A stretch of 64,000 nucleotides of DNA. Origin: Thalassobacillus devorans. Lineage in GTDB: Bacteria; Bacillota; Bacilli; Bacillales; Halobacillaceae. Below, in pieces: positions 31,623 through 40,431 of this stretch. A program made the position numbers and the translations under genes. The stretch's first letter is position 1; each line of letters begins with the position of its first letter. The stretch spans positions 124,001 through 188,000 of the forward strand of contig NZ_JAASRY010000004.1 of the NCBI RefSeq assembly GCF_011761345.1. Direction: 5' to 3'. The notes beneath the pieces were generated by a model, which saw only the letters and a program-made list of their open reading frames with translations, was not told where the DNA came from and ran no database searches.

Positions 31623-31730
31623 TCACTAAATAACTTCAAACTTAGTAAGATTCCTTCTGAAAAATGGCCTACTAGCTGAATCCTTGGTCATTAAAGAGAA
31701 AATGTTGAAGACATCTTCATCTTTATAAAT

Positions 31731-31901
31731 GGTCCGTTATTCAAAAATGGATAAGGCGGCAGGGAAACGGTGAGACTCCCGTGGGAGAAGGATCCAGACG
31801 AGACCCCGCAGGGAGTGAAACGACCGAGGAGGCTCGGCGGCTCCCCCACAGGAAAGCGAACTGTTTCCCTGCCGCCCTTACTCCTGATTCGGCAACGGAC
31901 C
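31731..31901 (+). repeat. Palindromic intergenic element, copy A
   Basis: Outer arms GGTCCGTT/AACGGACC (31731-31738 and 31894-31901) and a perfect 14-bp inner pair GGCGGCAGGGAAAC/GTTTCCCTGCCGCC (31755-31768 and 31863-31876). The core has the words GAGACTCCCGTGGGAG, GAGACCCCGCAGGGAG and GAGGAGGCTCGGCGG. It is notably more GC-rich than its surroundings. GC-rich elements with such words are common between genes in Bacillaceae; I cannot name a formal family. Confidence 0.75.
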
Positions 31902-31992
31902 CAAATTATCTCGAAGTCAAGTCTTCGACTTTTCGGCCCTATTGTGGAATAAGCCTATTATGAAAAATCAACAACAAAGTTTAACAGAGCCA

Positions 31993-32024
31993 AAAATGAA
32001 GAAGCAGTCTGCGCTGCTTCTTCT
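31993..32024 (-). terminator. Terminator of gpr-spoIIP-yqxA
   Basis: Stem GAAGAAGCAG/CTGCTTCTTC with loop of six, followed on the minus strand by AUUUUUGG; it overlaps the end of yqxA. Confidence 0.75.
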
Positions 32025-32352
32025 AAAATAATGGCTCTACTATATTAGCGGCAGTAGTAATGACGATATCATAAACCTTTGAAATCCCTGTACCTAATAA
32101 CTCAGCAATCTGTACGCTGGCATGAGCAGGATATTGACCTTTATCTGGAAATGGGGTTTCTACAGGTATTCCAACCACAGGACCTTCAAACATATCGTTT
32201 TTTTCCGCTTGCCTCTCTAAAAGTGATTCTTTCGAAAGGACGGGGATATCTGGCTCGTCAGCATGGTTTTCGGAGGCTTGATTGATACCAAAAAAAGCAC
32301 CGCCAAGAAACAACGAGATCATCATACACAATATTAGCAAGTACTTCATCAT
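32023..32352 (-). CDS. yqxA: YqxA family protein (DUF3679)
   Basis: A 109-residue protein of the YqxA/DUF3679 family found next to spoIIP. It has one N-terminal membrane segment or signal anchor (YLLILCMMISLFLGGAFFGI) and an exposed polar region ending AELLGTGISKVYDIVITTAA. Function unknown; the conserved place after spoIIP suggests a sporulation-related envelope role. The ATG at 32352 has GGAGG 8 nt upstream, better than the GTG two codons before. Confidence 0.85.
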   Translation of the reverse strand: MMKYLLILCMMISLFLGGAFFGINQASENHADEPDIPVLSKESLLERQAEKNDMFEGPVVGIPVETPFPDKGQYPAHASVQIAELLGTGISKVYDIVITTAANIVEPLF

Positions 32353-32370
32353 AACTCCCACCTCCAGTTC

Positions 32371-33525
32371 TTAATCACCAGATACCTTTTCCGCTTCCCA
32401 GTAATATTCACTGAATACTTCCGCCACTGCATCAACCGAACGGTATATTTCATCCAGACTGTTTTCATGGCCGCCGAATTCTAATAATATCGCTTTTTCA
32501 GAAAGATCCTGATTGTACTTGCCATCCACTCCATTTCCTTTCTTTTTAATAACCCCCCTGCTTAATCCAGGGAACTTTTCTTCCAGTAATTCATGAAGGT
32601 CTGCAGCCAGTTTGGCATTTTTTTCATAAGCTTCGTGCTCAGCGCCGATTACAAAAATGGTTTTCGCAAAAACTTCCCCATCAATTTCAGTAGTGGTCAC
32701 ATCCCTCGGAGCTCCATCACGGTGCAGGTCGAAAATGTATTGGATATCTTTGTTGGCAGCCATCGCTTCCGTAACAATCGTTCTTGATGCATCATAGGGA
32801 GCTACCCCTTTTTCCTTTGCGAATGCAGTAACATCGCGATCATTCACCTTTGCCCCAATCCCGTTGGCTTCTAAAGCCTTAGCCAGGCGATCACTCACTT
32901 TAGTGATGTTTACTTCATCATGATAAGCATGTTCTGTCCCTTCAGCCAAGTGTGGAAGGAAGGATTCCCGGTTGTGGGTATTATATATAAGAACGACATT
33001 GCGACCACCTGTAGAGGGTGCGTCTTTTCTTTCTGTTTTTTCCACCGGACCCTCCTCTTCCGGATCCACCGCCTCCCTATCTTCCATTACCACATCCAGT
33101 GGAGGATGGGACTCTATTGGCAAGTTAGTATAATCCGTTCCCTCACCAGCAACCAGAATTTCACTATGATAAGTATCCAGCCCTGGCAATTCCCTCCCCA
33201 ATAGGCTCCGCGGATCATTTGGTGTCAAACTCGTTGCCAATTGAAATCCCATTGTTGTCAGGTCAGGAGGTTTTACGTTATCAGGATAGGCTCCTTTGTA
33301 CATTTTATTTTCCATACTGAATAAATATAAAAATGACGGACCCTCAATTTGGCTTGTCCAGTCTTGAATTGTTTCTGAATAGATTCGATAAGTCGGTTTA
33401 ACACTCGTCAATCCCCCAATAATCAATAAAAGAGCTGCCATGGCCGCTACCCATGATCCTGCCCGTTTTGACAGCCTGTTGAAGTGGTAGGGCTGGAATG
33501 GCTTTCGCTTTCTTATTTTCCTCAT
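32371..33525 (-). CDS. spoIIP: Stage II sporulation protein P (SpoIIP)
   Basis: Cell wall amidase/endopeptidase that with SpoIID and SpoIIM drives engulfment. The 384-residue protein has a membrane anchor (AGSWVAAMAALLLIIGGL, about 22-40), a variable acidic linker (DREAVDPEEEGPVEKTERKD) and the catalytic domain with NVVLIYNTHNRESFLPHL, FDLHRDGAPRD and ILLEFGGHENSLDEIYRS, which contain the putative zinc and catalytic His/Glu residues. It lies 93 bp after gpr, the order known from B. subtilis. Confidence 0.96.
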   Translation of the reverse strand: MRKIRKRKPFQPYHFNRLSKRAGSWVAAMAALLLIIGGLTSVKPTYRIYSETIQDWTSQIEGPSFLYLFSMENKMYKGAYPDNVKPPDLTTMGFQLATSLTPNDPRSLLGRELPGLDTYHSEILVAGEGTDYTNLPIESHPPLDVVMEDREAVDPEEEGPVEKTERKDAPSTGGRNVVLIYNTHNRESFLPHLAEGTEHAYHDEVNITKVSDRLAKALEANGIGAKVNDRDVTAFAKEKGVAPYDASRTIVTEAMAANKDIQYIFDLHRDGAPRDVTTTEIDGEVFAKTIFVIGAEHEAYEKNAKLAADLHELLEEKFPGLSRGVIKKKGNGVDGKYNQDLSEKAILLEFGGHENSLDEIYRSVDAVAEVFSEYYWEAEKVSGD

Positions 33526-33618
33526 TATCCGGCTCCCTTCATAACCTTAAGGCTGTTTATTAAAGTCTATGAGGGAGCTGATAAAATAGAACTTCACTCT
33601 ATCAATTTTCTATCAGAT

Positions 33619-34713
33619 TTATCGCGTGAACGATTGAGATTCGTCACCTTTTATTCTTTCATGCAGCGCAGCATTAATCCCAGCTGCTATTACATGTGCC
33701 ATATCTTCCATAAATTCATCAACTTCTTTTGGCGTAACCATGAGGTTATGGCCAATCGGGGATAATACCTCTTCTATCAATTGCCTTTTTTCATGAGATT
33801 CAAGGCCTCCTACCATTCCAAGGATAGCTTGTCGCTGATCTATATCAGGCAAATCTTCCTCTCGCAGGGTTTTATCTCCAAATGTCATCCGAGCAGGAGT
33901 GAGCGCTTTTGATGGAGCATCTTTCTCACGCCATTCCCTCCCCATATGCTTTAACAGATAATCAATAGTGTCATTTGTAATCGTAACCGCATCTACAACG
34001 GTGGGAACCCCTACTGCTATCACCGGGATGTTCAACGTCGATTTACTCAGCTCTTTTCTTTTGTTCCCTACACCGGAGCCTGGATGTATGCCTGTATCTG
34101 ATAATTGGATGGTAGCATTAATACGATCAATCGACCTTGATGCCAGTGCATCAATAGCAATGACAAAGTCGGGTTTTGTCTTTTCCAGTACCCCCAGGAT
34201 AATGTCGCTTGTTTCTACTCCGGTTACCCCCATTACTCCAGGAGTGATAGCTGACACTGGACGATAGCCTTCAGCCACCGTTTCCGGGTGCAGCTTAAAT
34301 AAATGTGTTGTTACCATCACCTTTTCCATAGCCATTGGCCCGAGAGCATCTGGAGTTACATTATGATTTCCCAGTCCGACAACCATACATGTTTGTCCCT
34401 CTTTAATATCATTTAAACGGAACAACTCACCAAGCTGCTCGGCAAGGACCACAGCAAGACGTTTTTGCATATCAGTATCTTGATTTCTTATCGCTTTGGA
34501 CTCAAGCGTAATGTAATTTCCTGCCTTTTTCCCCAGACGCTCTTCCGCAGCTTCATCAATGGTGACATATGTAACCTTGATGTCATCAACGGTTTTCTCT
34601 TCCACTTCTACCCCTTGAGGAGATTGGTTTTTTTGGTCCTCCTCGACATACATATCTCTGGCTTCAATGGCCAGGTCTGTACGAACGTTATATTGCCTGT
34701 TTTCAGCACTCAT
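33619..34713 (-). CDS. gpr: Germination protease GPR
   Basis: Aspartic-type protease that degrades small acid-soluble spore proteins during germination, made as an inactive zymogen in the forespore. The 364-residue product starts [20 protein letters not shown]; the N-terminal propeptide in this family is cut after about residue 15, near NVRTDLA. Conserved parts include [26 protein letters not shown] and [10 protein letters not shown]. The ATG at 34713 has AGGAGG 7 nt upstream, better than the GTG at 34719. It is divergent from rpsT. Confidence 0.97.
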   Translation of the reverse strand: MSAENRQYNVRTDLAIEARDMYVEEDQKNQSPQGVEVEEKTVDDIKVTYVTIDEAAEERLGKKAGNYITLESKAIRNQDTDMQKRLAVVLAEQLGELFRLNDIKEGQTCMVVGLGNHNVTPDALGPMAMEKVMVTTHLFKLHPETVAEGYRPVSAITPGVMGVTGVETSDIILGVLEKTKPDFVIAIDALASRSIDRINATIQLSDTGIHPGSGVGNKRKELSKSTLNIPVIAVGVPTVVDAVTITNDTIDYLLKHMGREWREKDAPSKALTPARMTFGDKTLREEDLPDIDQRQAILGMVGGLESHEKRQLIEEVLSPIGHNLMVTPKEVDEFMEDMAHVIAAGINAALHERIKGDESQSFTR

Positions 34714-34793
34714 TCTCACGCCTCCTTTTTGTAACTAGCTTGAGACAGGGAGAAGATTTTTATACGTTTTCTTTCATGGCTTAGATAAACCTA

Positions 34794-34822
34794 TTGAAAA
34801 CTAGAGGTGGCTTTGGTAAAAT
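34794..34822 (+). promoter_or_regulatory. Sigma-A promoter of rpsT
   Basis: TTGAAA (34794-34799) and TAAAAT (34817-34822) with a 17-bp spacer, about 50 bp upstream of the rpsT start codon. Confidence 0.7.
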
Positions 34823-34874
34823 GACTCTTGTTCGATATGAATGAAACTGATGTTTTTACCTGGGAGGTGAAATC

Positions 34875-35135
34875 ATGCCAAATATTAAATCCGCAGTGAA
34901 ACGTGTTCGTACAACTGACGACCGCCGCGTTCAAAACCTTGTTTATAAAGGTGATATGCGTACCGCTGTCAAGCGTGTGGAAAAGTTAGTAGCAAACAAT
35001 GACGCAGAAGGTGCTAAGAGCGCTTTACAAACTGCAGCGAAAAAAATTGATAAAGCCGTTCAAAAAGGGATCGTCCACCAAAATAACGGCAACCGTCAAA
35101 AATCTCGCCTTGCTAAAAAAGTAAACAGCCTATAA
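34875..35135 (+). CDS. rpsT: 30S ribosomal protein S20
   Basis: Primary-binding small-subunit protein, 86 residues, [20 protein letters not shown] then a three-helix basic body ending [21 protein letters not shown] precedes the ATG. It is a single-gene plus-strand unit between gpr and holA, as in B. subtilis, and ends at its own terminator. Confidence 0.98.
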   Translation: MPNIKSAVKRVRTTDDRRVQNLVYKGDMRTAVKRVEKLVANNDAEGAKSALQTAAKKIDKAVQKGIVHQNNGNRQKSRLAKKVNSL

Positions 35136-35159
35136 GGCCTGCTTTTTTTATGACCAACA

Positions 35160-35186
35160 AGCGACTCTTGCCAGGGTCGTTTTTCA
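35160..35186 (+). terminator. Terminator of rpsT
   Basis: Stem AGCGACTCT/AGGGTCGTT (two G-T pairs) with loop TGCC, followed by UUUUUC. Confidence 0.7.
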
Positions 35187-35206
35187 TTTGCAATGAATTC
35201 CAACAT

Positions 35207-35254
35207 AAAAAAGCTTCATGCCAGTGAACCCAGTTCGCAGCATGAAGCTTTTTT
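35207..35254. terminator. Bidirectional terminator between rpsT and holA
   Basis: Long stem AAAAAAGCTTCATGC/GCATGAAGCTTTTTT with an 18-base loop. The flanking A and T runs allow it to work for holA (minus) and as backup for rpsT (plus). Confidence 0.85.
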
Positions 35255-35304
35255 ATAAGGTCTAAAGTACAAAGTTTTCATTTATAAGCAGGCAAAAACA
35301 GCTT

Positions 35305-36351
35305 TTACCCTGTTTGACTCTCCAATCGTTTAATGTGAACCAATTGGTATAATAGTAATTCAAAAGCCAAACTCTTTTCTACTTTCCCTTGTTTTATGTG
35401 CTGGTCCGTTTCTGTCAACTTATCCATGATTTGTTCTAATTCATGAAAAGTGAAATATTGTTCTCGTTTCATGGCCATTTTAATCACATAAGGGTGTGCT
35501 TTTATGTATTGCTTCATTTGATTCTGTGCATACCCTTTCTGCTTAAGTATTTTTGCCTGCATGATAATTCGAAATTGTGATGCGAGTAAAGCTGTCAAGG
35601 CAATAGGATCTTCATTCATCCTCGTTAAATCTTTATAAATATGGATAGCTTTTGAAAGATTGCGCTCCATCACTGCATCAACCAGTTTAAGACCTGAAGC
35701 CTCAGCACTATGAGATAAAAGCGATTCAGCCATTTCCCTTGTTACAGCGCCTCCTTCTCCGGCATTTAGTGCTAATTTTTCCATCTCGCTTCGAAGTACC
35801 ATGAGATTCGTTCCAACCTCTTGAATAATTAGTTCATGCAATTCAGTCGGTACTTGGATGTTTAGCTCACCGGCAATAGAAGTTATCCATTCTTCCAGGT
35901 TCCACTCTTTGACAGGCATACAGGGCACTGTCTCCCCTTGTTTCTTAAATAACTTGAATATTTTTTTCCGTTCATCTAACTTTTCATATGGGGCTGTGAT
36001 TACCAGTATGGAATAATCAGCCGGATTAGTGAGATAAGACTGTAAAGCTTCCACATTATGTTCAAAAGGCAGCTTTTCAGGTTTAGCTTTCATGAATACA
36101 GGGTTGTCGGCGATGATAATTTTCCGTTCACCAAAAAATGGATATGTCTCTGCATCCGTAACAACGTCTTCAATTGGGGTCTCCTCCAGGTCATAATAAG
36201 AGACATTGACTTCCTGATCTTCACCAGATAAGGCATATTTTAATATCTTTTGTTTAATATCCTGAATCAGGTAGGATTCCGTTCCATATAATAAATATAC
36301 TGAAGAAAATTGTTTTTTGTTTATTTTTTTCATTATTTGCATATAGTCCAT
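35305..36351 (-). CDS. holA: DNA polymerase III subunit delta (HolA/YqeN)
   Basis: Clamp-loader subunit that opens the beta sliding clamp. The 348-residue protein has the AAA+-like fold of HolA without a Walker A motif: IKKINKKQFSSVYLLYGTE, KIIIADNPVFMK, VPCMPVKEWNLEEWI and a C-terminal helical collar. I start at MDYMQIMKK (GGGGTG 5 nt upstream); the longer frame lacks a ribosome binding site. It is convergent with rpsT. Confidence 0.93.
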   Translation of the reverse strand: MDYMQIMKKINKKQFSSVYLLYGTESYLIQDIKQKILKYALSGEDQEVNVSYYDLEETPIEDVVTDAETYPFFGERKIIIADNPVFMKAKPEKLPFEHNVEALQSYLTNPADYSILVITAPYEKLDERKKIFKLFKKQGETVPCMPVKEWNLEEWITSIAGELNIQVPTELHELIIQEVGTNLMVLRSEMEKLALNAGEGGAVTREMAESLLSHSAEASGLKLVDAVMERNLSKAIHIYKDLTRMNEDPIALTALLASQFRIIMQAKILKQKGYAQNQMKQYIKAHPYVIKMAMKREQYFTFHELEQIMDKLTETDQHIKQGKVEKSLAFELLLYQLVHIKRLESQTG

Positions 36352-36399
36352 ACTTACACCCCAGTTTATACATGATAAAGTAACAGGCACCTCGTCCAT

Positions 36400-36709
36400 T
36401 TCCTATCCACAAAAAGGAACTCAATGTTCTTATTTTATGCTGGTTAGGAAGCCTTGTCAAAAATCATTTGGGCCGAGATGCCTGAGGTATCTATATGAAC
36501 GCCGCCCGATCCAGCCCCGGGTGAAAGGTCGGGCGACGATATTGTCCTTTGGTTTTAGATTGACCAAAAGGACGTAAAGTATAGATGACAACTCTTGCTA
36601 ACCAAGGTAATCAAAAAAACGGATAGTTTTTTTTGATATAATTAATAATGAATCTGGATTTTTAATCAAGTATCGCTTATACTAAAACACAGGTATAGGA
36701 GGGGTAAAA
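36400..36709. other. Gap between holA and yqzM with two consecutive hairpins
   Basis: No gene. It contains the stem CGCCCGA/TCGGGCG (36503-36509 with 36529-36535) enclosing a GC-rich loop CCAGCCCCGGGTGAAAGG, and eight bases later GTCCTTTGGT/ACCAAAAGGAC (36544-36553 with 36563-36573, one bulge). Both could belong to an unannotated small RNA or to the yqzM leader; orientation cannot be decided from sequence alone. Confidence 0.45.
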
Positions 36710-36844
36710 GTGAACGAATTTAAAAAAGATATTCAATCAAAAAATAATGATGTCGTCGATTCCGGACTAGGGTTCATTTTCTCGTTCTTGTTCTTCTTCA
36801 TTATATTCTTTACCGGTGTCGTCGTGAATGTAATCGGATCGTAA
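36710..36844 (+). CDS. yqzM: YqzM family small membrane protein
   Basis: A 44-codon gene beginning with GTG: MNEFKKDIQSKNNDVVDSGL followed by one membrane helix (FIFSFLFFFIIFFTGVVVNVI). YqzM is a conserved Bacillaceae mini-protein of unknown function found between holA and comEC. GGAGGGG lies 6-7 nt before the start and a good terminator follows. Confidence 0.9.
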   Translation: MNEFKKDIQSKNNDVVDSGLGFIFSFLFFFIIFFTGVVVNVIGS

Positions 36845-36858
36845 ATTCCATTACCATC

Positions 36859-36886
36859 AAAGGCTGCTTAGTTAGCAGCCTTTTTT
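36859..36886 (+). terminator. Terminator of yqzM, facing comEC
   Basis: Stem AAGGCTGCT/AGCAGCCTT with loop TAGTT and a T6 tract; probably also used by comEC from the other side. Confidence 0.85.
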
Positions 36887-36899
36887 ATGACCTCTATCT

Positions 36900-39179
36900 T
36901 TAATGGTCTACATTAAAGATATAAAAATTCCCTTTTGCTTCCTCAAATACAAATTGTACCGCTCCATGTACATCCGTCCTTAACGCGGTCATACCTAATG
37001 CCTCCAACCTTTCCAATATTTCTTTATGAGGATGACCATAACGATTGTTTTTCCCCGCTGATATCAGTGCTACTTTTCCTTTCAAGGCAGTAAGGAAAGG
37101 CTCCGAACTAGACGTATTACTTCCGTGATGCGAAGCCTTTAGTACATCAGCCCTTAAGTCCGGAAAAACCTTCATTAAATCCCTTTCCACTTTGTCAGAA
37201 ATATCTCCCGTAAACAGCCAACTCCATCCTCCAAATGTCGTGAATAATACCAAAGAATTATCATTGGCATCATTATAATTTTTTTCAGGGTTCAACACCT
37301 TAAAAACCTGTCCACTTAATGAAATAACCTCATTTCTTTTTAAACGTAAGACCGGAATATTGTGCTCCAATACTTGAGTTTGTAAAGCATCTGGAAACTG
37401 AAAATAAGGGCTGACTAAAAGTTTATCTATTTGAAGGTCATCGAATAAAAAAGGAACACTTCCGATATGATCAGAATCTTCATGGCTTAAAAAAACTGCA
37501 TCCACTTTGCTGATCCCTTTTGAGTGGAGAAAAGGTATTATTATATTGTCAGCTACCCTTTCCTGATTTGCTGAAAAGTGAGAAGCACCTGCTGCGTCAA
37601 TGATGAAAACACCTTTACGGTAAGGAAGCTCAATGACAATACTATCCCCTTGCCCAATATCCAGCATACTTACGGTTCCTTCTTTACTAAGATAAGGCTT
37701 TATTGAAAACAGCATCAATATAACCACAGCCAGGACAGCTGATAAGAAAGCTCTCCTTTTCTTTCCCGTCTCCAGGCTTGCTAACATAAGAATCAGAAAA
37801 ATATAATATACCACGCTATATAAAGGAGTAATCTTTCCGATAACCCAGGGGTAATATAAATGTATATCCATATAGCGAAGCCCTTCCAGCGAGAAATGAT
37901 GTAAATATAGGAAAAGCTCCGAGATACTGACAGCAATAGCTGGGAATATGATGGTAAGGATGCTCAAAAGCAACATCATCGGAATGACAATAATAGTAAA
38001 ATAAGGGACAAATATCAGGTTGGCAAATACGGATAAAGGATTAAACTGAAAGAAATGAACGAGTTGAAGAGGGAGAAGGATCAATTGACTTAATAAGCTT
38101 ATATGCATTAATAACACCAATTTGGAAGGTGTGCTTTTAAACCACTTAAAAGAAAATAACAATGAAAAGGTGACCAGGAAGGAAAATTGAAAGCCTAGCT
38201 GATTTAAGAAAGAGGGGTTTATAAGAAAAAAGCATAATAATAGAATGCTTAAAATATCTGTACCAGTAATCTTAGCTGAAAATTTAATCACAAGCATTCC
38301 AAGCATTGCCATAGCAACAGCCCTAAGTACAGAAGGCGCCCCACCAGCAAAAAAAGCATAGAGAGGGAGTAAAGTAAAAAGCAGCCAGTAACTTTTTTCT
38401 GTAGTAATAATTCCAGACCGGGTTAATACATAAAGAATGAATCCGATGATCAGACCGACATGAAGTCCTGAAATTGCCAGTAGATGAGAGAGGTTCCACC
38501 TTTGAAACAGTTGAATAGTTGATTTCTCAAGATCACCTGTCTCCCCAAATATCAATGCCTTCAGCCAGGGAGATATCTCCGGAGAAAGCTTGGTTTCATA
38601 CTCGTTCAGCAGCTTATTCCGCTGTGCATCCAAAAGTGCTAACCATGAGTGCCCTGAACAATCTATTTCAGTTTCCTCAGTAATAATTATTTGTGAAATA
38701 ATTCCTTGCTGGAGTAAATAAGTACGGTAATCAAATTCTCCAGGATTTGTAGCGGCGGGCGGAAAAGAGGTTGGAGCATTTATTTGGCATACCGCTCCAT
38801 ATTTCCAGTTTTCGGTGTAGGAAGGAGGCGTGGAAGAAGAGGTATGTTCTTTAAAAGCAGTTAGTAATATTTTGTGGCTCGTGTCTTGTACTTTCATGAT
38901 AACTTCAGTTTTATTGTCTGTCACTTTGGGTGCGCTGACTAATTTTCCGTTTAGAGTGGTGTCAGCTATTGGAGGGGGATTTGTATAATCATTTGAGGTA
39001 AACAAGCCGCCGCTTACAAATGCTGCAATCATAAGGACGATTAGCCGCTTTCTTGGAAAAATGTACAACAGCCACCCTAACAAAAGGACCAAATAGATGA
39101 TAGAGGTATCTCTCTGATGAGAAAAAGTCAATCCTCCCAGCAGAAAGGCACCTGCAAAAAGGTGCCAATGCCCCCGCAT
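36900..39179 (-). CDS. comEC: DNA internalization protein ComEC
   Basis: Forms the membrane channel for single-stranded DNA uptake in natural transformation. The 759-residue protein has N-terminal membrane helices and a DUF4131/OB-like region (about 60-170), the competence core with LLAISGLHVGLIIGFILY and SVLRAVAMAMLGML, and a C-terminal metallo-beta-lactamase domain (VSMLDIGQGDSIVIELPYRK, FLSHEDSDHIGSVPF, LKASHHGSNTSSS). The ATG overlaps the comEB stop (TAATG). Uninterrupted, so likely functional. Confidence 0.96.
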   Translation of the reverse strand: MRGHWHLFAGAFLLGGLTFSHQRDTSIIYLVLLLGWLLYIFPRKRLIVLMIAAFVSGGLFTSNDYTNPPPIADTTLNGKLVSAPKVTDNKTEVIMKVQDTSHKILLTAFKEHTSSSTPPSYTENWKYGAVCQINAPTSFPPAATNPGEFDYRTYLLQQGIISQIIITEETEIDCSGHSWLALLDAQRNKLLNEYETKLSPEISPWLKALIFGETGDLEKSTIQLFQRWNLSHLLAISGLHVGLIIGFILYVLTRSGIITTEKSYWLLFTLLPLYAFFAGGAPSVLRAVAMAMLGMLVIKFSAKITGTDILSILLLCFFLINPSFLNQLGFQFSFLVTFSLLFSFKWFKSTPSKLVLLMHISLLSQLILLPLQLVHFFQFNPLSVFANLIFVPYFTIIVIPMMLLLSILTIIFPAIAVSISELFLYLHHFSLEGLRYMDIHLYYPWVIGKITPLYSVVYYIFLILMLASLETGKKRRAFLSAVLAVVILMLFSIKPYLSKEGTVSMLDIGQGDSIVIELPYRKGVFIIDAAGASHFSANQERVADNIIIPFLHSKGISKVDAVFLSHEDSDHIGSVPFLFDDLQIDKLLVSPYFQFPDALQTQVLEHNIPVLRLKRNEVISLSGQVFKVLNPEKNYNDANDNSLVLFTTFGGWSWLFTGDISDKVERDLMKVFPDLRADVLKASHHGSNTSSSEPFLTALKGKVALISAGKNNRYGHPHKEILERLEALGMTALRTDVHGAVQFVFEEAKGNFYIFNVDH

Positions 39180-39646
39180 TATACTTCTTTTTTATCCGCC
39201 AACGGATCAAGCGGCCACTCTTTCAGTTCTACTTTCTCTGTTCTTACACCCGCGTCCTGGAACAACTCGATTGCATAAGGGTGGTTTCTATAATCAGCAT
39301 GGTAATATACTGCTTTAATACCAGCCTGGATAATCGCTTTACAACAATGAAGGCAAGGAAAATGGGTGACGTATATTTCAGCGCCTTCTGTAGCGACCCC
39401 AAATTTGGCACACTGCAATAAAGCGTTCATTTCAGCGTGTATGGTACGAACACAATGGCCATCTATAACATAACAGCCTTCATCGACACAATGTACCCCA
39501 CCTGATACGCTGCCATTATAACCGCCAGCTATCATTCGTTTGTCTCTGACAATTGTTGCTCCTACCGCTAACCTCTCACACGTGCTTCTCATTTTCAACA
39601 AGTGACTTTGAGCCATGAAATATTGATCCCAGGAAATGCGTTCCAT
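39179..39646 (-). CDS. comEB: dCMP deaminase family protein ComEB
   Basis: Deoxycytidylate deaminase-like protein of the comE operon. The 155-residue protein shows the zinc ligands of the family: VHCVDEGC, the catalytic HAEMNALLQC and FPCLHCCKAII. In B. subtilis comEB is dispensable for transformation. A 130-bp gap separates it from comEA; it overlaps comEC by one base. Confidence 0.96.
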   Translation of the reverse strand: MERISWDQYFMAQSHLLKMRSTCERLAVGATIVRDKRMIAGGYNGSVSGGVHCVDEGCYVIDGHCVRTIHAEMNALLQCAKFGVATEGAEIYVTHFPCLHCCKAIIQAGIKAVYYHADYRNHPYAIELFQDAGVRTEKVELKEWPLDPLADKKEV

Positions 39647-39776
39647 TATGTAAAGGTCCCCTTTTATTGTTATTATGCGCTGCTAAGTGAGCTCCTGTTA
39701 TGGCGTTCCATTTCCTTCACCTACAGAGCAATGGTTTAAAATAATTTTACATTTCTGTGTTTTCCCCGTCAACGTA

Positions 39777-40352
39777 CTACGGAATTTGAATGGAGTCTTT
39801 AATATTTTCTAATGTCTTTTCACCTATCCCACTCACTTCCAATAGATCCTCTACTGTCTGAAAAAGTCCATTATCCTCTCTATGCTGGACGATTGCCTTC
39901 GCTTTCGACTCACCTATCCCATTTAAGGTTTGAATTTCTGTTATATCTGCATAATTAATTCGAATTTTACTATTTTCAGCAAACTGCGCTCCTTCGGAAT
40001 CATCACTTACCATGCCATTGACGATAATCATCATTTCGTCACTGACGCTCTGAGCTAAATTAACAGAAGCAGGGTCAGCTTCTGGTGTCATCCCTCCCGC
40101 CGCCGTTACTGCATCATGTACACGACTGCCTTCTTCCAATTCATATATGCCTGGTTTTGCAACTTCTCCTTTGATATCCACCATGAGTTTCCCTTCATTG
40201 CCAGTCTTCTCAACCGTCATAGCTGCTTTAGTCTCATCAATGTCTATTAAGCCTTCTGTTTTATTTTCACCTCCTTGACTATTTCCAAGCATAAACCATA
40301 AAACAACCACTGCGACTAAGACGACCCAGGCATATTTCTTAATCCAATACAT
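39777..40352 (-). CDS. comEA: DNA receptor ComEA
   Basis: Membrane-anchored double-stranded DNA receptor for transformation. The protein has an N-terminal anchor (YAWVVLVAVVVLWFMLG), an SLBB-like region (MVDIKGEVAKPGIYELEEGS, DAVTAAGGMTPEADPASVNL) and a helix-hairpin-helix pair (YADITEIQTLNGIGESKAKA and LLEVSGIGEKTLENIK). I start it at MYWIKKY; GGAAAGGAT lies somewhat far (about 13 nt) upstream and an earlier ATG at 40394 has no site, so the start is uncertain. Confidence 0.93.
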   Translation of the reverse strand: MYWIKKYAWVVLVAVVVLWFMLGNSQGGENKTEGLIDIDETKAAMTVEKTGNEGKLMVDIKGEVAKPGIYELEEGSRVHDAVTAAGGMTPEADPASVNLAQSVSDEMMIIVNGMVSDDSEGAQFAENSKIRINYADITEIQTLNGIGESKAKAIVQHREDNGLFQTVEDLLEVSGIGEKTLENIKDSIQIP

Positions 40353-40431
40353 ATAATCAAACACATCCTTTCCTATAATCCGGGCAAAGTTCATATAGAT
40401 AAAACATAAGCTAACTCAAAGGAGGTATTAC

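Larger units (their letters stand above)
31249..32022. other. 774-bp gene-free region with two palindromic repeats
   Basis: No gene is supported. It holds two elements of about 171 bp (31451-31622 and 31731-31901), each closed by inverted arms, plus the yqxA terminator. The minus-strand frame at 31325-31639 runs through the first repeat and has no family resemblance. Confidence 0.75.

Noticed and set aside
31325-31639. Minus-strand frame of 104 codons in the lepA-yqxA gap
   Set aside because: It runs through a palindromic repeat, has no ribosome binding site of note and no family resemblance.
36402-36410. Single DnaA-box-like CTATCCACA near holA
   Set aside because: An isolated one-mismatch 9-mer is expected by chance and no cluster accompanies it.
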